Below, piece by piece: positions 28,989 through 38,487 of a stretch of 64,000 bases of DNA (position 1 is its first letter; every line of letters starts with the position of its first letter). Source of the DNA: Paraburkholderia phytofirmans OLGA172 (lineage in GTDB: Bacteria > Pseudomonadota > Gammaproteobacteria > Burkholderiales > Burkholderiaceae); NCBI RefSeq assembly GCF_001634365.1, contig NZ_CP014579.1, forward strand, positions 1,364,001 through 1,428,000, in the 5' to 3' direction. Below the pieces are notes generated by a model. The model saw only the letters and a program-made list of their open reading frames with translations, ran no database searches and had not been told where the DNA came from. A program made the position numbers and the translations under genes.

Positions 28989-30545
28989 ATGTCTACCAGC
29001 CAACCGAATCACCCCCCTCTGACGGGGACAAAATTAGCCCTGGGGTCCTTATGTGTGGGACTCGCAGGTTTTATGACGGTGCTTGACTCGTCGATTGCCA
29101 ACGTCGCGATTCCAACGATCTCAGGTAATCTCGGCGTATCGGGCGACGAGGGCACGTGGGTCATTACGGTGTTTGCCGCCGCCAACTCGGTCGCGATTCC
29201 GCTGACCGGCTGGCTGACGCAACGCCTGGGCCAGGTCCGGCTGTTTATCGGCTCGATCCTGCTGTTCGTCGTGGCGTCCTGGCTTTGCGGGATCGCGCCT
29301 TCGCTGCCGATCCTGCTGCTCGCGCGCGTGCTGCAGGGCGCCGTAGCCGGTCCGCTGATTCCGATGTCGCAGGCGCTCCTGCTCAGCTCATGGCCAAAGG
29401 CCAAGTCGGCGCTGGCGCTGGCGCTATTCTCGATGATCGTCGTCACGGGCCCGATCGTTGGGCCGGCCCTGGGGGGATGGGTGACGGACAGCTACAGCTG
29501 GTCGTGGATCTTCTACATCAATATTCCAGTCGGGCTGCTTTCGGCGAGCATGGTCTGGGTGCTTTACCGGGATCGCGATACCCCAAAGAAGAAACTGCCA
29601 GTCGACAAAGTGGGCCTGGGACTCCTGATCACCTGGGTGGCGTCGCTTCAGGTCATGCTGGACAAGGGTAAGGACCTTGACTGGTTCTCGTCGAATACGA
29701 TCATCATCCTGGCAATCGTTGCCGCCGTGGGCCTGGTGCTCTTCGTCATCTGGGAGTTGACGGACAAGAGTCCCATCGTCGATCTGACGCTATTCAAGCA
29801 GCGCAACTTCCTCGGCGGGACGGTGTCGATCGCCGTGGCCTACGGTATCTTCTTCGGTACGCTGGTGCTGTTGCCTCAATGGATGCAGGAGTATCTCGGT
29901 TACCGGGCCGTGGACGCGGGTCTCGCAACGGCGCCGCTCGGCATCTTTGCTGTCATCGGTGCTCCGATCATGGGCAAGATCCTGCCGCGCACCGACGCGC
30001 GGATTCTCGGCACCTGCGCCTTCATTGGCTTTGCGATCGTGTATTACATGCGCTCGTTTTTCTACACGGACCTGAGCGAAGGCTACATCATCCTGCCGAC
30101 GCTGCTGCAGGGCATCCCGATGGCGCTTTTCTTCGCACCGCTGACGACCATTATCCTTTCGGGCCAGCCGCCGGAGAAAGTGCCTGCGGCAGCGGGTCTG
30201 TCGACCTTCTTCCGGATGTTTTTTGGGGGAATCGGCACGTCGCTGGCAAACGTCGTGTGGAATAACCGGACCATCCTTCACCATGAAATTCTCACCCAGC
30301 AGTCCAGTCCGACCAATCCCATGTTCACGCAGCAGATCGGCGCATATCACTCGCTGCTGGGATTGGGGCGGGGAGCGTCGTACGCGCTGTTCGATCAGAC
30401 GGTCCAGGCGCAGGCGGCAATGATGGGCCTGAACGACGTCTTCTATGGTTCGGCGCTGATCATGATCGTGATCATTCCCCTGATCTGGATTACAAAGCCG
30501 CGAAAGACGGCCGGGGCGAGCGACGCGGCAGCCGCTGCGCACTAA
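28989..30545 (+). CDS. DHA2 family drug:H+ antiporter (EmrB-like), pump 1
   Basis: 518 residues with about 14 membrane helices, the DHA2 number. Motifs: LDSSIANVAIPTISGNLG in helix 1, WVITVFAAANSVAIPLTGWL in helix 2, ARVLQGAVAGPLIPMSQALL, and motif C GPIVGPALGGWVTD in helix 5. With the adaptor and channel it forms a complete EmrAB-TolC-type exporter spanning both membranes. The paralogue at 38488-40047 is very similar. No terminator is visible before the DUF302 gene. Confidence 0.94.
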   Translation: MSTSQPNHPPLTGTKLALGSLCVGLAGFMTVLDSSIANVAIPTISGNLGVSGDEGTWVITVFAAANSVAIPLTGWLTQRLGQVRLFIGSILLFVVASWLCGIAPSLPILLLARVLQGAVAGPLIPMSQALLLSSWPKAKSALALALFSMIVVTGPIVGPALGGWVTDSYSWSWIFYINIPVGLLSASMVWVLYRDRDTPKKKLPVDKVGLGLLITWVASLQVMLDKGKDLDWFSSNTIIILAIVAAVGLVLFVIWELTDKSPIVDLTLFKQRNFLGGTVSIAVAYGIFFGTLVLLPQWMQEYLGYRAVDAGLATAPLGIFAVIGAPIMGKILPRTDARILGTCAFIGFAIVYYMRSFFYTDLSEGYIILPTLLQGIPMALFFAPLTTIILSGQPPEKVPAAAGLSTFFRMFFGGIGTSLANVVWNNRTILHHEILTQQSSPTNPMFTQQIGAYHSLLGLGRGASYALFDQTVQAQAAMMGLNDVFYGSALIMIVIIPLIWITKPRKTAGASDAAAAAH

Positions 30546-30761
30546 TCAGTCCATGAGCCATGGCCCGATGCATAAGGAGCGATTCCGGACACAGGGCGTC
30601 GCGGCCAGGTTCAGGGCAGGGAGAAGGCGACGCCGCCTGCTTAGGGTCGAATGCGCGTCGCCGCGGGTTCCTTTGCCCGCTGGATGCGATGGGGAGCTGA
30701 TGCTCCGATAGGTGAATTTCTAGTTGTGTATTAACCCAATGCAATCTCGAAGGAGGTCAAA

Positions 30762-31286
30762 ATGAAGACATCTGAAACCCAAAGGCAAATAGTTCGCGTC
30801 ACGATCGATACCGACGTAAATTTTGAAGGCTTTGTCAAAAGCTTTCGGGAAAGACTCGGGCGATTCGATCAGGCAGCAATTGCCGCCCTGATGGGGCAGC
30901 CTCGCGAAGCGGCGGCCGCGATTCAAGGCATGGAGGGGGATCAAGGGTTAATGATCTTTTTTACTCTTGACCACGGTCGCGCGCTCAACATGGTCGGGAA
31001 AAGCAAGAAGGCCATCCGGTTCATATTGGGAAACCCTCTGGTAGCGATCCAGATGACTAAGCACGACGTACGTGCCGGCCAGTATGTTCCTTTAACGCTC
31101 ATTGCTTATGAAGATGAGGAGAATCGCGTTCGCATCGAGTATGACAAGCCATCGTCTCTACTCGATGTTTGCGACAATGCAGAAATCGACGAAACAGCAC
31201 GCGACCTCGATAAAAAGCTTTTCCTGGTGGTGGAGCATGCAATCAAGGATGCATCCCAGGCAGCTGGGACGAAAGACCTGGGGTGA
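30762..31286 (+). CDS. DUF302 domain protein
   Basis: 174 residues. An N-terminal helix-rich part resembling the start of DUF302 proteins (NFEGFVKSFRERLGRFD) is followed by the DUF302-like core (MIFFTLDHGRALNMVGKSKKA, YVPLTLIAYEDEENRVRIEYDKPSSLL). No signal peptide or membrane helix is seen. DUF302 proteins are small, of uncertain function, and often lie beside transport or redox genes. A full AAGGAGG Shine-Dalgarno sequence stands six bases before the ATG, suggesting strong translation. It is separated by 216 bases from the pump 1 transporter and may have its own promoter. Confidence 0.85.
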   Translation: MKTSETQRQIVRVTIDTDVNFEGFVKSFRERLGRFDQAAIAALMGQPREAAAAIQGMEGDQGLMIFFTLDHGRALNMVGKSKKAIRFILGNPLVAIQMTKHDVRAGQYVPLTLIAYEDEENRVRIEYDKPSSLLDVCDNAEIDETARDLDKKLFLVVEHAIKDASQAAGTKDLG

Positions 31287-31360
31287 TGGAACACCCGGGC
31301 TCCATGCCGACAAGAATGGCGCCAAGGTGGACGAACCTGGTGGAAGGCCACCGGCGCTTC

Positions 31361-31385
31361 GCCCACGTGCCGCGTGAACGTGGGC
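31361..31385. terminator. Hairpin between convergent DUF302 and thiolase genes
   Basis: GCCCACGT and ACGTGGGC are perfect 8-base arms around nine bases. There is no T-run on either strand; its position between convergent genes suits a terminator or RNA-end hairpin. Confidence 0.4.
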
Positions 31386-31509
31386 AGGGGATGCCGTCAG
31401 ACTGAAGCTTCCGGTCGGGTCACTATCCCCTGTTTCGCACAGCATCGCGCGAGTCCTTGTCCTCCTCCTCGTCGGGACTAAGGATCAAGATCCATGACTT
31501 GCCACCGCC

Positions 31510-32688
31510 TCAGTAGATTTCAAAGAGGCCTGCTGCGCCCATGCCGCCAGCGATACACATTGTGACGACCGCGTATTTGGCGCCACGACGGCGACCTTCG
31601 ATGAGGACATGCCCGGCCATGCGTGCGCCTGTCATGCCGAAAGGATGGCCAATGGAGATTGCTCCTCCGCTCACGTTCAGGCGTTCAGATGGAATTCCGA
31701 GTTGCCGCTGGCAGTAGAGCGCTTGCGACGCAAATGCTTCGTTGAGTTCCCAGAGGTCAATGTCATCAACCTTAAGACCGTGCTGCTTCAGCAGTTTCGG
31801 CACGGCCAACACCGGGCCGATGCCCATTTCGTCCGGTTCGCAGGCAGCCACGGCCAATCCGCGAAATGCGCCTAGCGGTGTGAGGTTGGCGCGCTCTGCG
31901 TCCTTTGCCTCCATCATCACGCACGCTGATGAGCCATCCGAAAGCTGTGACGAGTTGCCTGCCGTGACGAACTTATCAAGACCTTTGACAGGTTCGAGTT
32001 TTGCAAGCGCGTCCATGGTGGTTCCAGGACGATTGCAGTTGTCGGCGGTAATGGTCGTGGAACGATGGCTGATTTCGCCCGTTTCCTTATTCTTGACGGC
32101 CATCGTGGTAGTCACCGGTACGATCTCGTCGGTAAACCTCCCTGCTTGCTGTGCCACTGCGGTCTTGCGCTGGCTTTCAAACGAGAATTCGTCCTGTGCC
32201 TCGCGAGTGATGCCGTAACGCGCGGCAACGATGTCTCCCGTGTCGATCATCGGGAGATACAGGTCCGGCTTGTGTTCAACGATCCAGGGATCGAGATCAT
32301 TCGTGCCGGTTCGTGCCCGGATTCCAGAAATACTTTCGACGCCACCCGCGATGACAGCTTGCGCACCGTCAACGACGATGCGGCCAGCGGCAACGGCGAT
32401 TGCCTGGAGCCCTGACGCGCAAAAGCGATTGATCGTCGCACCCGGGATGGAAATTGGCAGTTCGGCGCGAATCACGGTTTGACGGGCGATGTTGCCCCCG
32501 GTAATGCCTTCGGGATAGCCGCAGCCAAGAATCAGATCGTCGATGATGGCGGGATCGATGCCGGAACGTTCGACGGCAGCCCGCACGGCGAATGAGGCAA
32601 GCGTGGGGCCGGGCGTAATGTTGAATTCGCCGCGATGCGATTTGGCCAATGGTGTGCGCGCGGTAGAAACGATGACAGCTTGTCGCAT
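31510..32688 (-). CDS. Acetyl-CoA C-acyltransferase (3-ketoacyl-CoA thiolase)
   Basis: 392 residues, the normal thiolase length. The nucleophile Cys is in [11 protein letters not shown] (about residue 91), the catalytic His in [19 protein letters not shown], and the second Cys in [12 protein letters not shown] near the end. It carries out the last step of beta-oxidation, cleaving 3-ketoacyl-CoA with CoA. The ATG at 32688 gives the conserved [13 protein letters not shown] start. It lies 19 bases after the FadJ-like gene, so the two are one operon and their products probably form a complex as FadA/FadB or FadI/FadJ do. Confidence 0.94.
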   Translation of the reverse strand: MRQAVIVSTARTPLAKSHRGEFNITPGPTLASFAVRAAVERSGIDPAIIDDLILGCGYPEGITGGNIARQTVIRAELPISIPGATINRFCASGLQAIAVAAGRIVVDGAQAVIAGGVESISGIRARTGTNDLDPWIVEHKPDLYLPMIDTGDIVAARYGITREAQDEFSFESQRKTAVAQQAGRFTDEIVPVTTTMAVKNKETGEISHRSTTITADNCNRPGTTMDALAKLEPVKGLDKFVTAGNSSQLSDGSSACVMMEAKDAERANLTPLGAFRGLAVAACEPDEMGIGPVLAVPKLLKQHGLKVDDIDLWELNEAFASQALYCQRQLGIPSERLNVSGGAISIGHPFGMTGARMAGHVLIEGRRRGAKYAVVTMCIAGGMGAAGLFEIY

Positions 32689-32707
32689 TTTCGGTCCTGT
32701 ATTGAGG

Positions 32708-34831
32708 TCAAGCGTATTGATTGAGGCTGCTGAAGTCCGCACCGCTTTCAACGAGCTGAGCGAGCAACGGCGAAGGTTTCCAGAAAACCGGATCTTCCTT
32801 TGCGAATTCACGGATATCGTCGACCACGGTTTTGAGTCCGACTGAGTCCGCGTACTTCATGGGGCCGCCGCGATGCCGCGGGAACCCGTATCCGGAAAGA
32901 AATATTATGTCGACGTCCAGAGGGCGCAGAGCAATTTGCTCGTGTACGACGTTCGCCCCCTCATTGATCATCGCTGCCATATAGCGCCGAATGATCTCGT
33001 CGTTTGTGAAAGTGCGCGGGGAAATGCCGGCGCGTTGACGCTCGGCTTCGACAATCGCCTCGACTTCCGGGTCGACGCTACCGGTTCGAGAACCGTTCGG
33101 ATATAGATAAAAGCCTCGCCCCGTTTTTTGCCCAAACCGGCCGCGCTCGCAAAGGCGATCAGCGATCTGGACGTAGCGTTCGTCGGGGGCGCGCGTTGCG
33201 GCGCGGCGCTTGCGCGTGGCCCAGCCAATGTCGCCACCTGCCAGATCAGAGACCTCGAAAGGTCCCATCGGATACCCGAACTCCCGAATGGCTTTGTCGA
33301 TCTGATAGGGCGACGCACCGTCTTCCATCATGTAGTCAGCGGCAGTACGGTACCTGGCGAGTATCCGGTTGCCGATGAAACCGTCGCATACGCCTGCACG
33401 CACCGGGACCTTGCGCAGCTTGCTGGCAAGTGCGAAGGCGGTCGCGACGACATCGGCGCTGACCTGTTTCGGTACGACCACCTCCAGCAGCTTCATGATG
33501 TTGGCGGGAGAAAAGAAGTGAAGACCGATCACATCGCCCGGACGCGAAACGCTGGCCGCGAGCTCGTTGACGTCGAGGTAGGACGTGTTGGTCGCGAGGA
33601 CTGCGCCGGGTTTGCATACGCGATCCAGTTCGGAGAACACTGCCCGCTTGACTGCCATATCTTCGAAGACAGCCTCGATCACAATATCTACAGTGGCTAG
33701 CGCGTCATAAGTCGTGCCGCCGGTCCAGCGCGCAAGCAGATTCTCCTTGTCCTGTTCGGACATGCGGCCTCTTGCGATCAGACCGTCGTAGACTTTCGCG
33801 ATATTGGCGCGACCACTTGCCAGCGAAGCGTCGTCGCGCTCGATCATCGTGACCAGCAGACCTGCGTCGAGCGCAGCGACCGCGATCCCTGCGCCCATCG
33901 TGCCGCCGCCCACTACCCCAATGTGGGCAAACGGCCGTGGTTTTGCATCACGCGTCTCGGGAGCCTTGAGGACTTCCCGTTCGGCAAAGAACGCGTGAAT
34001 CAAGCCTGCCCGCTGCGGACTGGCCATGCATTGAGCGAACAGGTTCCTTTCCGTCAGTAGTCCTTGTTCAAAGGATTGCTCGAGCGTGGCCTCGACGGTT
34101 TCGACAATCTTTAGCGGCGAGAAGAGGCCGCGCGTCTTCTTTGCCGTGTCGGCGCGCGCTGCGGCTATGGCCGCGCGGCTCGCGTCGCGGTCGGTCAAAT
34201 GCCGATCTGCGTTGCGCGTGCGTCGCACAGGCGCTCGCGAGGAGAGCAGCTCCTGGGCATACGCAAGTCCGTGCGTATATGCATCGCCGCCCGTTGCGAT
34301 CCGGTCGATGAGGCCAATCGCGAGCGCTTCCTCGGTGTCGATCTGCCGGCCACTCAGCATCATATCTAGAGCCGCGGGTACGCCAATCAGGCGTGGGGCG
34401 CGCTGTGTGCCGCCCGCGCCGGGCAGCAGGCCGAGATGTACTTCCGGGAGGCCCATCCGGGCACCCGCGACGGCCAGACGATAATGCGCTGCCAGGGCGA
34501 TTTCCAACCCGCCGCCAAGCGCAACGCCGTGGATTGCCGCGATGACCGGCTTTTGGCACTGTTCAATTCGCTCGCAGACTTCGGGCAGCGATGGTTGTCG
34601 AGGTGCTTTCCCGAATTCGCGGATATCAGCGCCAGCAATGAAGTTTTTGCCGGCGCCGACGAGAAGGACGGCTTCGACCGTTTCGTCGGCCTCCGCTGCT
34701 TCTATCGCAGCGACGAGTTCGCGCCGGACATCGGCGCCGAGGGCGTTGACCGGCGGGTTGGTTATTGTTGCAATGAGGACTCTCGCCTGCACCTCGCGCC
34801 TGACGTAGGCGGCTGACTCACCGAGTTCCAT
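32708..34831 (-). CDS. Fused enoyl-CoA hydratase / 3-hydroxyacyl-CoA dehydrogenase (FadJ-like)
   Basis: 707 residues. N-terminal crotonase domain (about 1-200): [15 protein letters not shown] and [20 protein letters not shown] form the oxyanion hole, and [19 protein letters not shown] holds the catalytic Glu. Dehydrogenase part: the NAD loop [17 protein letters not shown] at about 308-324, the catalytic His in [18 protein letters not shown], then two C-terminal helical domains. It does hydration and dehydrogenation of beta-oxidation in one chain. It is transcribed with the thiolase gene; the TetR gene upstream and the palindrome at 34912 suggest repression released by an acyl or aromatic-acyl CoA. 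Confidence 0.94.
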   Translation of the reverse strand: MELGESAAYVRREVQARVLIATITNPPVNALGADVRRELVAAIEAAEADETVEAVLLVGAGKNFIAGADIREFGKAPRQPSLPEVCERIEQCQKPVIAAIHGVALGGGLEIALAAHYRLAVAGARMGLPEVHLGLLPGAGGTQRAPRLIGVPAALDMMLSGRQIDTEEALAIGLIDRIATGGDAYTHGLAYAQELLSSRAPVRRTRNADRHLTDRDASRAAIAAARADTAKKTRGLFSPLKIVETVEATLEQSFEQGLLTERNLFAQCMASPQRAGLIHAFFAEREVLKAPETRDAKPRPFAHIGVVGGGTMGAGIAVAALDAGLLVTMIERDDASLASGRANIAKVYDGLIARGRMSEQDKENLLARWTGGTTYDALATVDIVIEAVFEDMAVKRAVFSELDRVCKPGAVLATNTSYLDVNELAASVSRPGDVIGLHFFSPANIMKLLEVVVPKQVSADVVATAFALASKLRKVPVRAGVCDGFIGNRILARYRTAADYMMEDGASPYQIDKAIREFGYPMGPFEVSDLAGGDIGWATRKRRAATRAPDERYVQIADRLCERGRFGQKTGRGFYLYPNGSRTGSVDPEVEAIVEAERQRAGISPRTFTNDEIIRRYMAAMINEGANVVHEQIALRPLDVDIIFLSGYGFPRHRGGPMKYADSVGLKTVVDDIREFAKEDPVFWKPSPLLAQLVESGADFSSLNQYA

Positions 34832-35137
34832 GTATGTCTCCGGGACTTCTGTTCAAGGGATCTCAGACTGGATTGTGGAATCGTCAATTGCCCGGCGTCA
34901 CTAGGTGTTATCACTGTGTACATAGTGGCTGCTGAGGCGTTAATATGCAAGCGGTGAATCCTGTTTCAACGCGTCAGGCTACGAGGTCTGGCCGGCCGAG
35001 ATGAAAGTGCTGATGTATCGGCACGAAGCAATCCAGGAGGTATGCGTGATCGGCGCAAGAGACCCACGCCGCCTCGCAAATGCGCAAGAATGAATGACGA
35101 TTGCCAGCACGAACGCCAGGCCGGCGAATCGACCCGC
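34832..35137. other. Gap between TetR and FadJ-like genes
   Basis: It contains the operon promoter and the palindrome at 34912-34927; no gene is seen. Confidence 0.5.
34912..34927. promoter_or_regulatory. Near-perfect palindrome upstream of the beta-oxidation pair
   Basis: CACTGTGTACATAGTG is symmetric at 14 of 16 positions around TGTACA, 81 bases before the FadJ-like start codon. It is a likely repressor site; the TetR protein encoded just upstream at 35138 is the obvious candidate. Confidence 0.5.
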
Positions 35138-35821
35138 CTACGCTTCGGTTTTGGTGGGTGTGGCTGGAAGACGGATCCACGCTTCAAGATGCGACGGACC
35201 GGCAGCAATGGCACTCAGAAACATGGAGATCGAAAAATGAATCATCTGATCGATACGAACTGAATACCCGAGTTGAGGTGCCCGGCCGGAGAGAATTAAA
35301 GTGGCAAGCCCGTGCTCCATGCTCCAGGCCGCGTGGGTCACTAGCGGAAGGGCGCGCTTTTGCCAGCCGCTTTCCAGCGCTGCATCCTGAACCGATGATG
35401 CGAACAAGTTGAACGATTTCAGGCCTGCTTCGACGAGTTCCGGATAACATTTGCGAACGATGATGCGCGGCCCGACCATCAAGTCGAACAGTCCTTTGTG
35501 CTGCTGCGCGAATTCGACATAGGTCCGCATCATCCGGTATGCCTTCGCCATCGCAGGCTCGTCGCGTGCCTGGATCGTAGTTCTCAAGGCGGCAAGTTCC
35601 ATGAATCCATCGGCTGCGATCGCGGCCAGCAGACCTTCCTTGCCGGCAAAATGCCGGGAGGGGGCGGCTTCTGATACGCCTACCGCACGGGCGAGATACC
35701 TCAAACTCAACTCGTGGACGCCAATTTCTTCCAATGCCGTACGGCCCTCGGCGATCAGGGCATTGCGAAGATTCCCATGGTGGTACGGCGCAGGTGTCTC
35801 GCTTGAGGGTTTCGGACTCAC
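35138..35821 (-). CDS. TetR/AcrR family regulator (WHG-type C-domain)
   Basis: 227 residues from the GTG at 35821, which gives the usual start (SPKPSSETPAPYHHGNLR). The frame is open to 35980, but that extension looks non-coding and no strong ribosome site is seen anywhere. The N-terminal helix-turn-helix is LSLRYLARAVGVSEAAPSRHF; the C-terminal ligand-binding domain has KAYRMMRTYVEFAQQHKGLF and VTHAAWSMEHGLATLIL. It is a close paralogue of the partial TetR at 1-473. On the same strand, 306 bases downstream, is the FadJ-thiolase operon, which it probably regulates. Confidence 0.9.
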   Translation of the reverse strand: MSPKPSSETPAPYHHGNLRNALIAEGRTALEEIGVHELSLRYLARAVGVSEAAPSRHFAGKEGLLAAIAADGFMELAALRTTIQARDEPAMAKAYRMMRTYVEFAQQHKGLFDLMVGPRIIVRKCYPELVEAGLKSFNLFASSVQDAALESGWQKRALPLVTHAAWSMEHGLATLILSGRAPQLGYSVRIDQMIHFSISMFLSAIAAGPSHLEAWIRLPATPTKTEA

Positions 35822-36148
35822 GGTATTGGTCAAAGGTCGTCGAAGGCAGCCAATTATAGGCGTGCGAATTCCACGCGCGCAACGCATCGCCGGCCGGACC
35901 GCTGTGCCAACCAGATAGATGGTAGATATAAATGACGGCATCCGGAGAAGCCACCACAAATGACGAAAAAGCCGTCGCACGAACGAGGCCGTGCGACGGC
36001 TAGACGCTGGTTGGCAAGCGCCACAAATAGCGGGCCGTGGAGGAGGTGATCAACCAACTGGGCAACAACGTTCTTCACGTTGAGCTTTGCGAAGCCGCAG
36101 GCGAGTTGTCGTCGATCTGGTCAACAAGTTTCTCGCCCTCGCGTCGCG
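35822..36148. other. Gap between alpha/beta hydrolase and TetR genes
   Basis: The TetR promoter should be in the left half. I see no gene or clear hairpin. Confidence 0.45.
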
Positions 36149-36928
36149 TCATTGATTGGCCGGGACGGAGGCGGCAGCTTGCTCGATCAGCTTGGCCGTT
36201 TCCTTCGCATGAGAGATGTAGGCCACGTGGCTCGAATTGACCTCGATCGTCCTGGCGTTCATGCGCTTCGCCATCTTGCGCTCCAGGTCCGGATTGATCG
36301 CTCGATCGGCGGCCGCTACCATGTACCAACTGGGTTTCGACTTCCAGGCTGGAGACGTGACGTTGGACGTGAACGAATTGGCGGAGATCAAAACCTGCGA
36401 ATCAGCCATGAATTTAGCCTTAGCCGCTGGAACGTCCGCAGCGAAGTCAGCCGCAAACACTGCCGGGTCTATGAAAAAGTAGCCGTCGTCAGTGCGCTTG
36501 ATCCCTTTGATAGCCGGCGGCACGGATTGCTCGAGCTGTGCCGTGTTCTCGCCAGCGTCGGGCGCGAACGCGGCGATGTACACCAGCGCAGAGACCTTCG
36601 GATCGTTGCCAGCTTCGGTGATGACGGTACCGCCGTAACTGTGGCCGACGAGAACCACAGGCCCTGGCTGGCTATCGATGATCCGCTGCGTAAACTTGAC
36701 GTCGTCGGCTAACGACGTCTCTGGCTCCTGTACTACCGACACCGTGTAACCGTCCTTCTTGAGGATCTTGGAAACGGCCTCCCAGCCGGAGCCATCGGCG
36801 AATGCGCCGTGCACCACAACCACGTTCTTGACGCCCGTCTCCGGTGATTCGGATTGCGCCGAGGCAACCTGGAGAGTCCCATACATCAGCGTAGCTGCGA
36901 TCGCAGCAATCATGTAAAGCTTCTTCAT
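36149..36928 (-). CDS. Secreted alpha/beta hydrolase
   Basis: 259 residues. The N-terminus (MKKLYMIAAIAATLMYGTLQ) is a signal peptide with likely cleavage after VASA near residue 24, so the enzyme is periplasmic or secreted. The fold marks are VVVVHGAFADGSGWEAV (oxyanion region), the nucleophile elbow GHSYGG with Ser97, and a C-terminal His in NSSHVAYISH. It resembles the EstC/hydroxynitrile-lyase-like esterase group that uses VVLVGHSYGG. The ATG at 36928 is chosen because it begins the signal peptide. The substrate is unknown. It lies about 200 bases after ohr on the same strand. Confidence 0.9.
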   Translation of the reverse strand: MKKLYMIAAIAATLMYGTLQVASAQSESPETGVKNVVVVHGAFADGSGWEAVSKILKKDGYTVSVVQEPETSLADDVKFTQRIIDSQPGPVVLVGHSYGGTVITEAGNDPKVSALVYIAAFAPDAGENTAQLEQSVPPAIKGIKRTDDGYFFIDPAVFAADFAADVPAAKAKFMADSQVLISANSFTSNVTSPAWKSKPSWYMVAAADRAINPDLERKMAKRMNARTIEVNSSHVAYISHAKETAKLIEQAAASVPANQ

Positions 36929-37134
36929 GACATTTGTTCTGCACAGAGTTTCAATCAACCATCTCGAGGTCAACGCGCCCATGGATATCCGGTTAGCGCT
37001 TTGACCCCTTGCAGAGATGGGATTTTTGTTCGAACGGCGGTGCTTCGACCGTTTGCGAAACCGCCGCACCGAACCCGTCATCGAGCCGGGCGATTTTTCG
37101 TCGCGGAAATTCTTTTGGCGTTGGCCGCGCTTCC

Positions 37135-37560
37135 TTAGGCGAGCGTGAGCGTAACGTCGATGTTGCCGCGCGTCGCGTTCGAATACGGGCAGACAGCGTG
37201 GGCCTTGTCGACAAGCGCCTGAGCGGCTTCGCGTGCCATGCCGGGCAGCGAAATCTTCAGTTCAACCTCGATACCAAAGCCGTTCGGAATAGCGCCGAAG
37301 CCTACGCTACCGTTAATCGAAACGTCAGCCGGGATTGCGATCTTGTCCTGTGCCGCGACAAACTTCATTGCACCCAGGAAACACGCGCTGTAGCCAGCGG
37401 CGAAGAGTTGTTCAGGGTTGGTGCCTTCGCCGCCTGCGCCCCCGAGCTCACGCGGAGTGGTCAACTTGAGGTCGAGCTTGCTTTCGGGCACGAGCGCACG
37501 GCCGTCGCGGCCTCCAGTGACTTGAGCATGGGCACGGTAGAGAACATTTTCGATAGACAT
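37135..37560 (-). CDS. ohr: Organic hydroperoxide resistance protein
   Basis: 141-residue OsmC/Ohr-fold peroxidase that reduces organic hydroperoxides using two reactive cysteines: Cys60 in [10 protein letters not shown] and Cys124 in [13 protein letters not shown], with Arg21 and Glu50 as the expected partners. GAGG lies nine bases before the ATG at 37560; the extra five codons upstream are not needed. Ohr is usually controlled by the MarR protein OhrR. Here the gene is preceded on the same strand by a TetR gene, and the palindrome at 37594-37609 sits 34 bases before its start, so control by that TetR protein is likely. Confidence 0.94.
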   Translation of the reverse strand: MSIENVLYRAHAQVTGGRDGRALVPESKLDLKLTTPRELGGAGGEGTNPEQLFAAGYSACFLGAMKFVAAQDKIAIPADVSINGSVGFGAIPNGFGIEVELKISLPGMAREAAQALVDKAHAVCPYSNATRGNIDVTLTLA

Positions 37561-37593
37561 GATGTGATTCCTCAAAGGACAGTTATTGGTTTC

Positions 37594-37609
37594 TATCTAT
37601 TACTAGATA
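37594..37609. promoter_or_regulatory. Palindrome in the ohr promoter, probable TetR operator O1
   Basis: TATCTATTACTAGATA differs at one base from the perfect palindrome in the tetR promoter at 38304-38319. It lies 34-49 bases before the ohr start. Confidence 0.65.
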
Positions 37610-37663
37610 AAATATCGTGCGTAATTCCCCGCACAATGGGGTTCAGTTTCTGTTTCGTCGCAA

Positions 37664-37677
37664 ATCTACCAGTAGAT
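37664..37677. promoter_or_regulatory. Related palindrome between ohr and tetR genes, possible operator O2
   Basis: ATCTAC and GTAGAT arms around CA, in the gap between tetR and ohr. It keeps the ATCTA and TAGAT half-sites of the two stronger copies and may help loop or spread repressor binding. Confidence 0.5.
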
Positions 37678-37725
37678 AGATTTGCGGATAAATGAGCATG
37701 GAGGCAACCGGCCTTCGGTGCTGCG

Positions 37726-38292
37726 TTACTTCATGATTTTCCACGCGGTTTCGACGTCTTCCAGGCGCGCTTTGGTTTGAAACAAACGACTCGCCAGCAC
37801 ACAGCCCTGATACGCGGCGAATAGCGTCCGAGCGGCACTCTCCGGCTTGCCGTTGACCGCTAGCGTTCCCTCTTTCGCTCCTTGTGCGAGCACCTTGGCC
37901 AGCCAGTTCTCGTTGGCCTTGAAGAAGGCCTGTACCGCATGTCGAATGTTGTCCGGTAGTGACCCAATGTCGGCGGCGAGCATCCCGCATAGACAGATTT
38001 GATCGCCGCCGCCAAGAATCCTGCCAAACTTCTTCGTGTACTTGGCCAGCTTTGCGTCGGCCGGCAATGATGCGTCGATCGCATGAATGTCGTTGAACAC
38101 CTGATTGCTGTACTCGCTCACTGCCTCGAGCACCAGGTCGTCTTTCGATGGAAAGTAGTAGTGGATGCTCGAAGTCTTCACGCCCACTAGTTCAGACAGA
38201 TCCCGATAGCTAAAGCCGTTGTAACCGCGCAGCATCATCAGCGTGATAGCGTGGTGGACAACTTGCTCGCGTACGGTCGGTGTGGTCATCAT
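37726..38292 (-). CDS. TetR/AcrR family regulator of the ohr locus
   Basis: 188 residues. The helix-turn-helix is FSYRDLSELVGVKTSSIHYYFPSK (about 27-50), followed by a C-terminal ligand domain containing a Cys-Leu-Cys pair (Cys100 and Cys102 in QICLCGMLAADIG) and another Cys near 168 in AYQGCVLASRL. Cysteine pairs at this place make redox or electrophile sensing possible, as in NemR, but this is inference. The start at 38292 (or the adjacent ATG at 38289) places the perfect palindrome 38304-38319 directly before the gene, so it should repress itself and, through O1, ohr. Confidence 0.9.
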   Translation of the reverse strand: MMTTPTVREQVVHHAITLMMLRGYNGFSYRDLSELVGVKTSSIHYYFPSKDDLVLEAVSEYSNQVFNDIHAIDASLPADAKLAKYTKKFGRILGGGDQICLCGMLAADIGSLPDNIRHAVQAFFKANENWLAKVLAQGAKEGTLAVNGKPESAARTLFAAYQGCVLASRLFQTKARLEDVETAWKIMK

Positions 38293-38303
38293 GGACGTAA
38301 ATT

Positions 38304-38319
38304 TATCTATTAATAGATA
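38304..38319. promoter_or_regulatory. Perfect 16-base palindrome before the tetR gene, operator O3
   Basis: TATCTATTAATAGATA is a perfect palindrome 12 bases upstream of the tetR start codon, repeated with one change before ohr. It is the strongest regulatory signal in the window. Confidence 0.7.
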
Positions 38320-38487
38320 GACTGTCAAGTGGGAATTTCAGCCGGTTCCACCGCTGCGATACCGTATGCGACCAGCCGTCATCAATACGTCCCAATCTTC
38401 CTGGGTTATGCGTCAAAGACGCGCTCGGCTTGAGCGCGCCAGCCCGATTGCATGTGACCCGCCCGCGAATGTGCGGGAGGGCGCGCG

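Noticed and set aside
29790..30542. 250-codon antisense frame over the pump 1 transporter
   Set aside because: Antisense shadow of a strongly supported DHA2 gene, highly charged with no domain.
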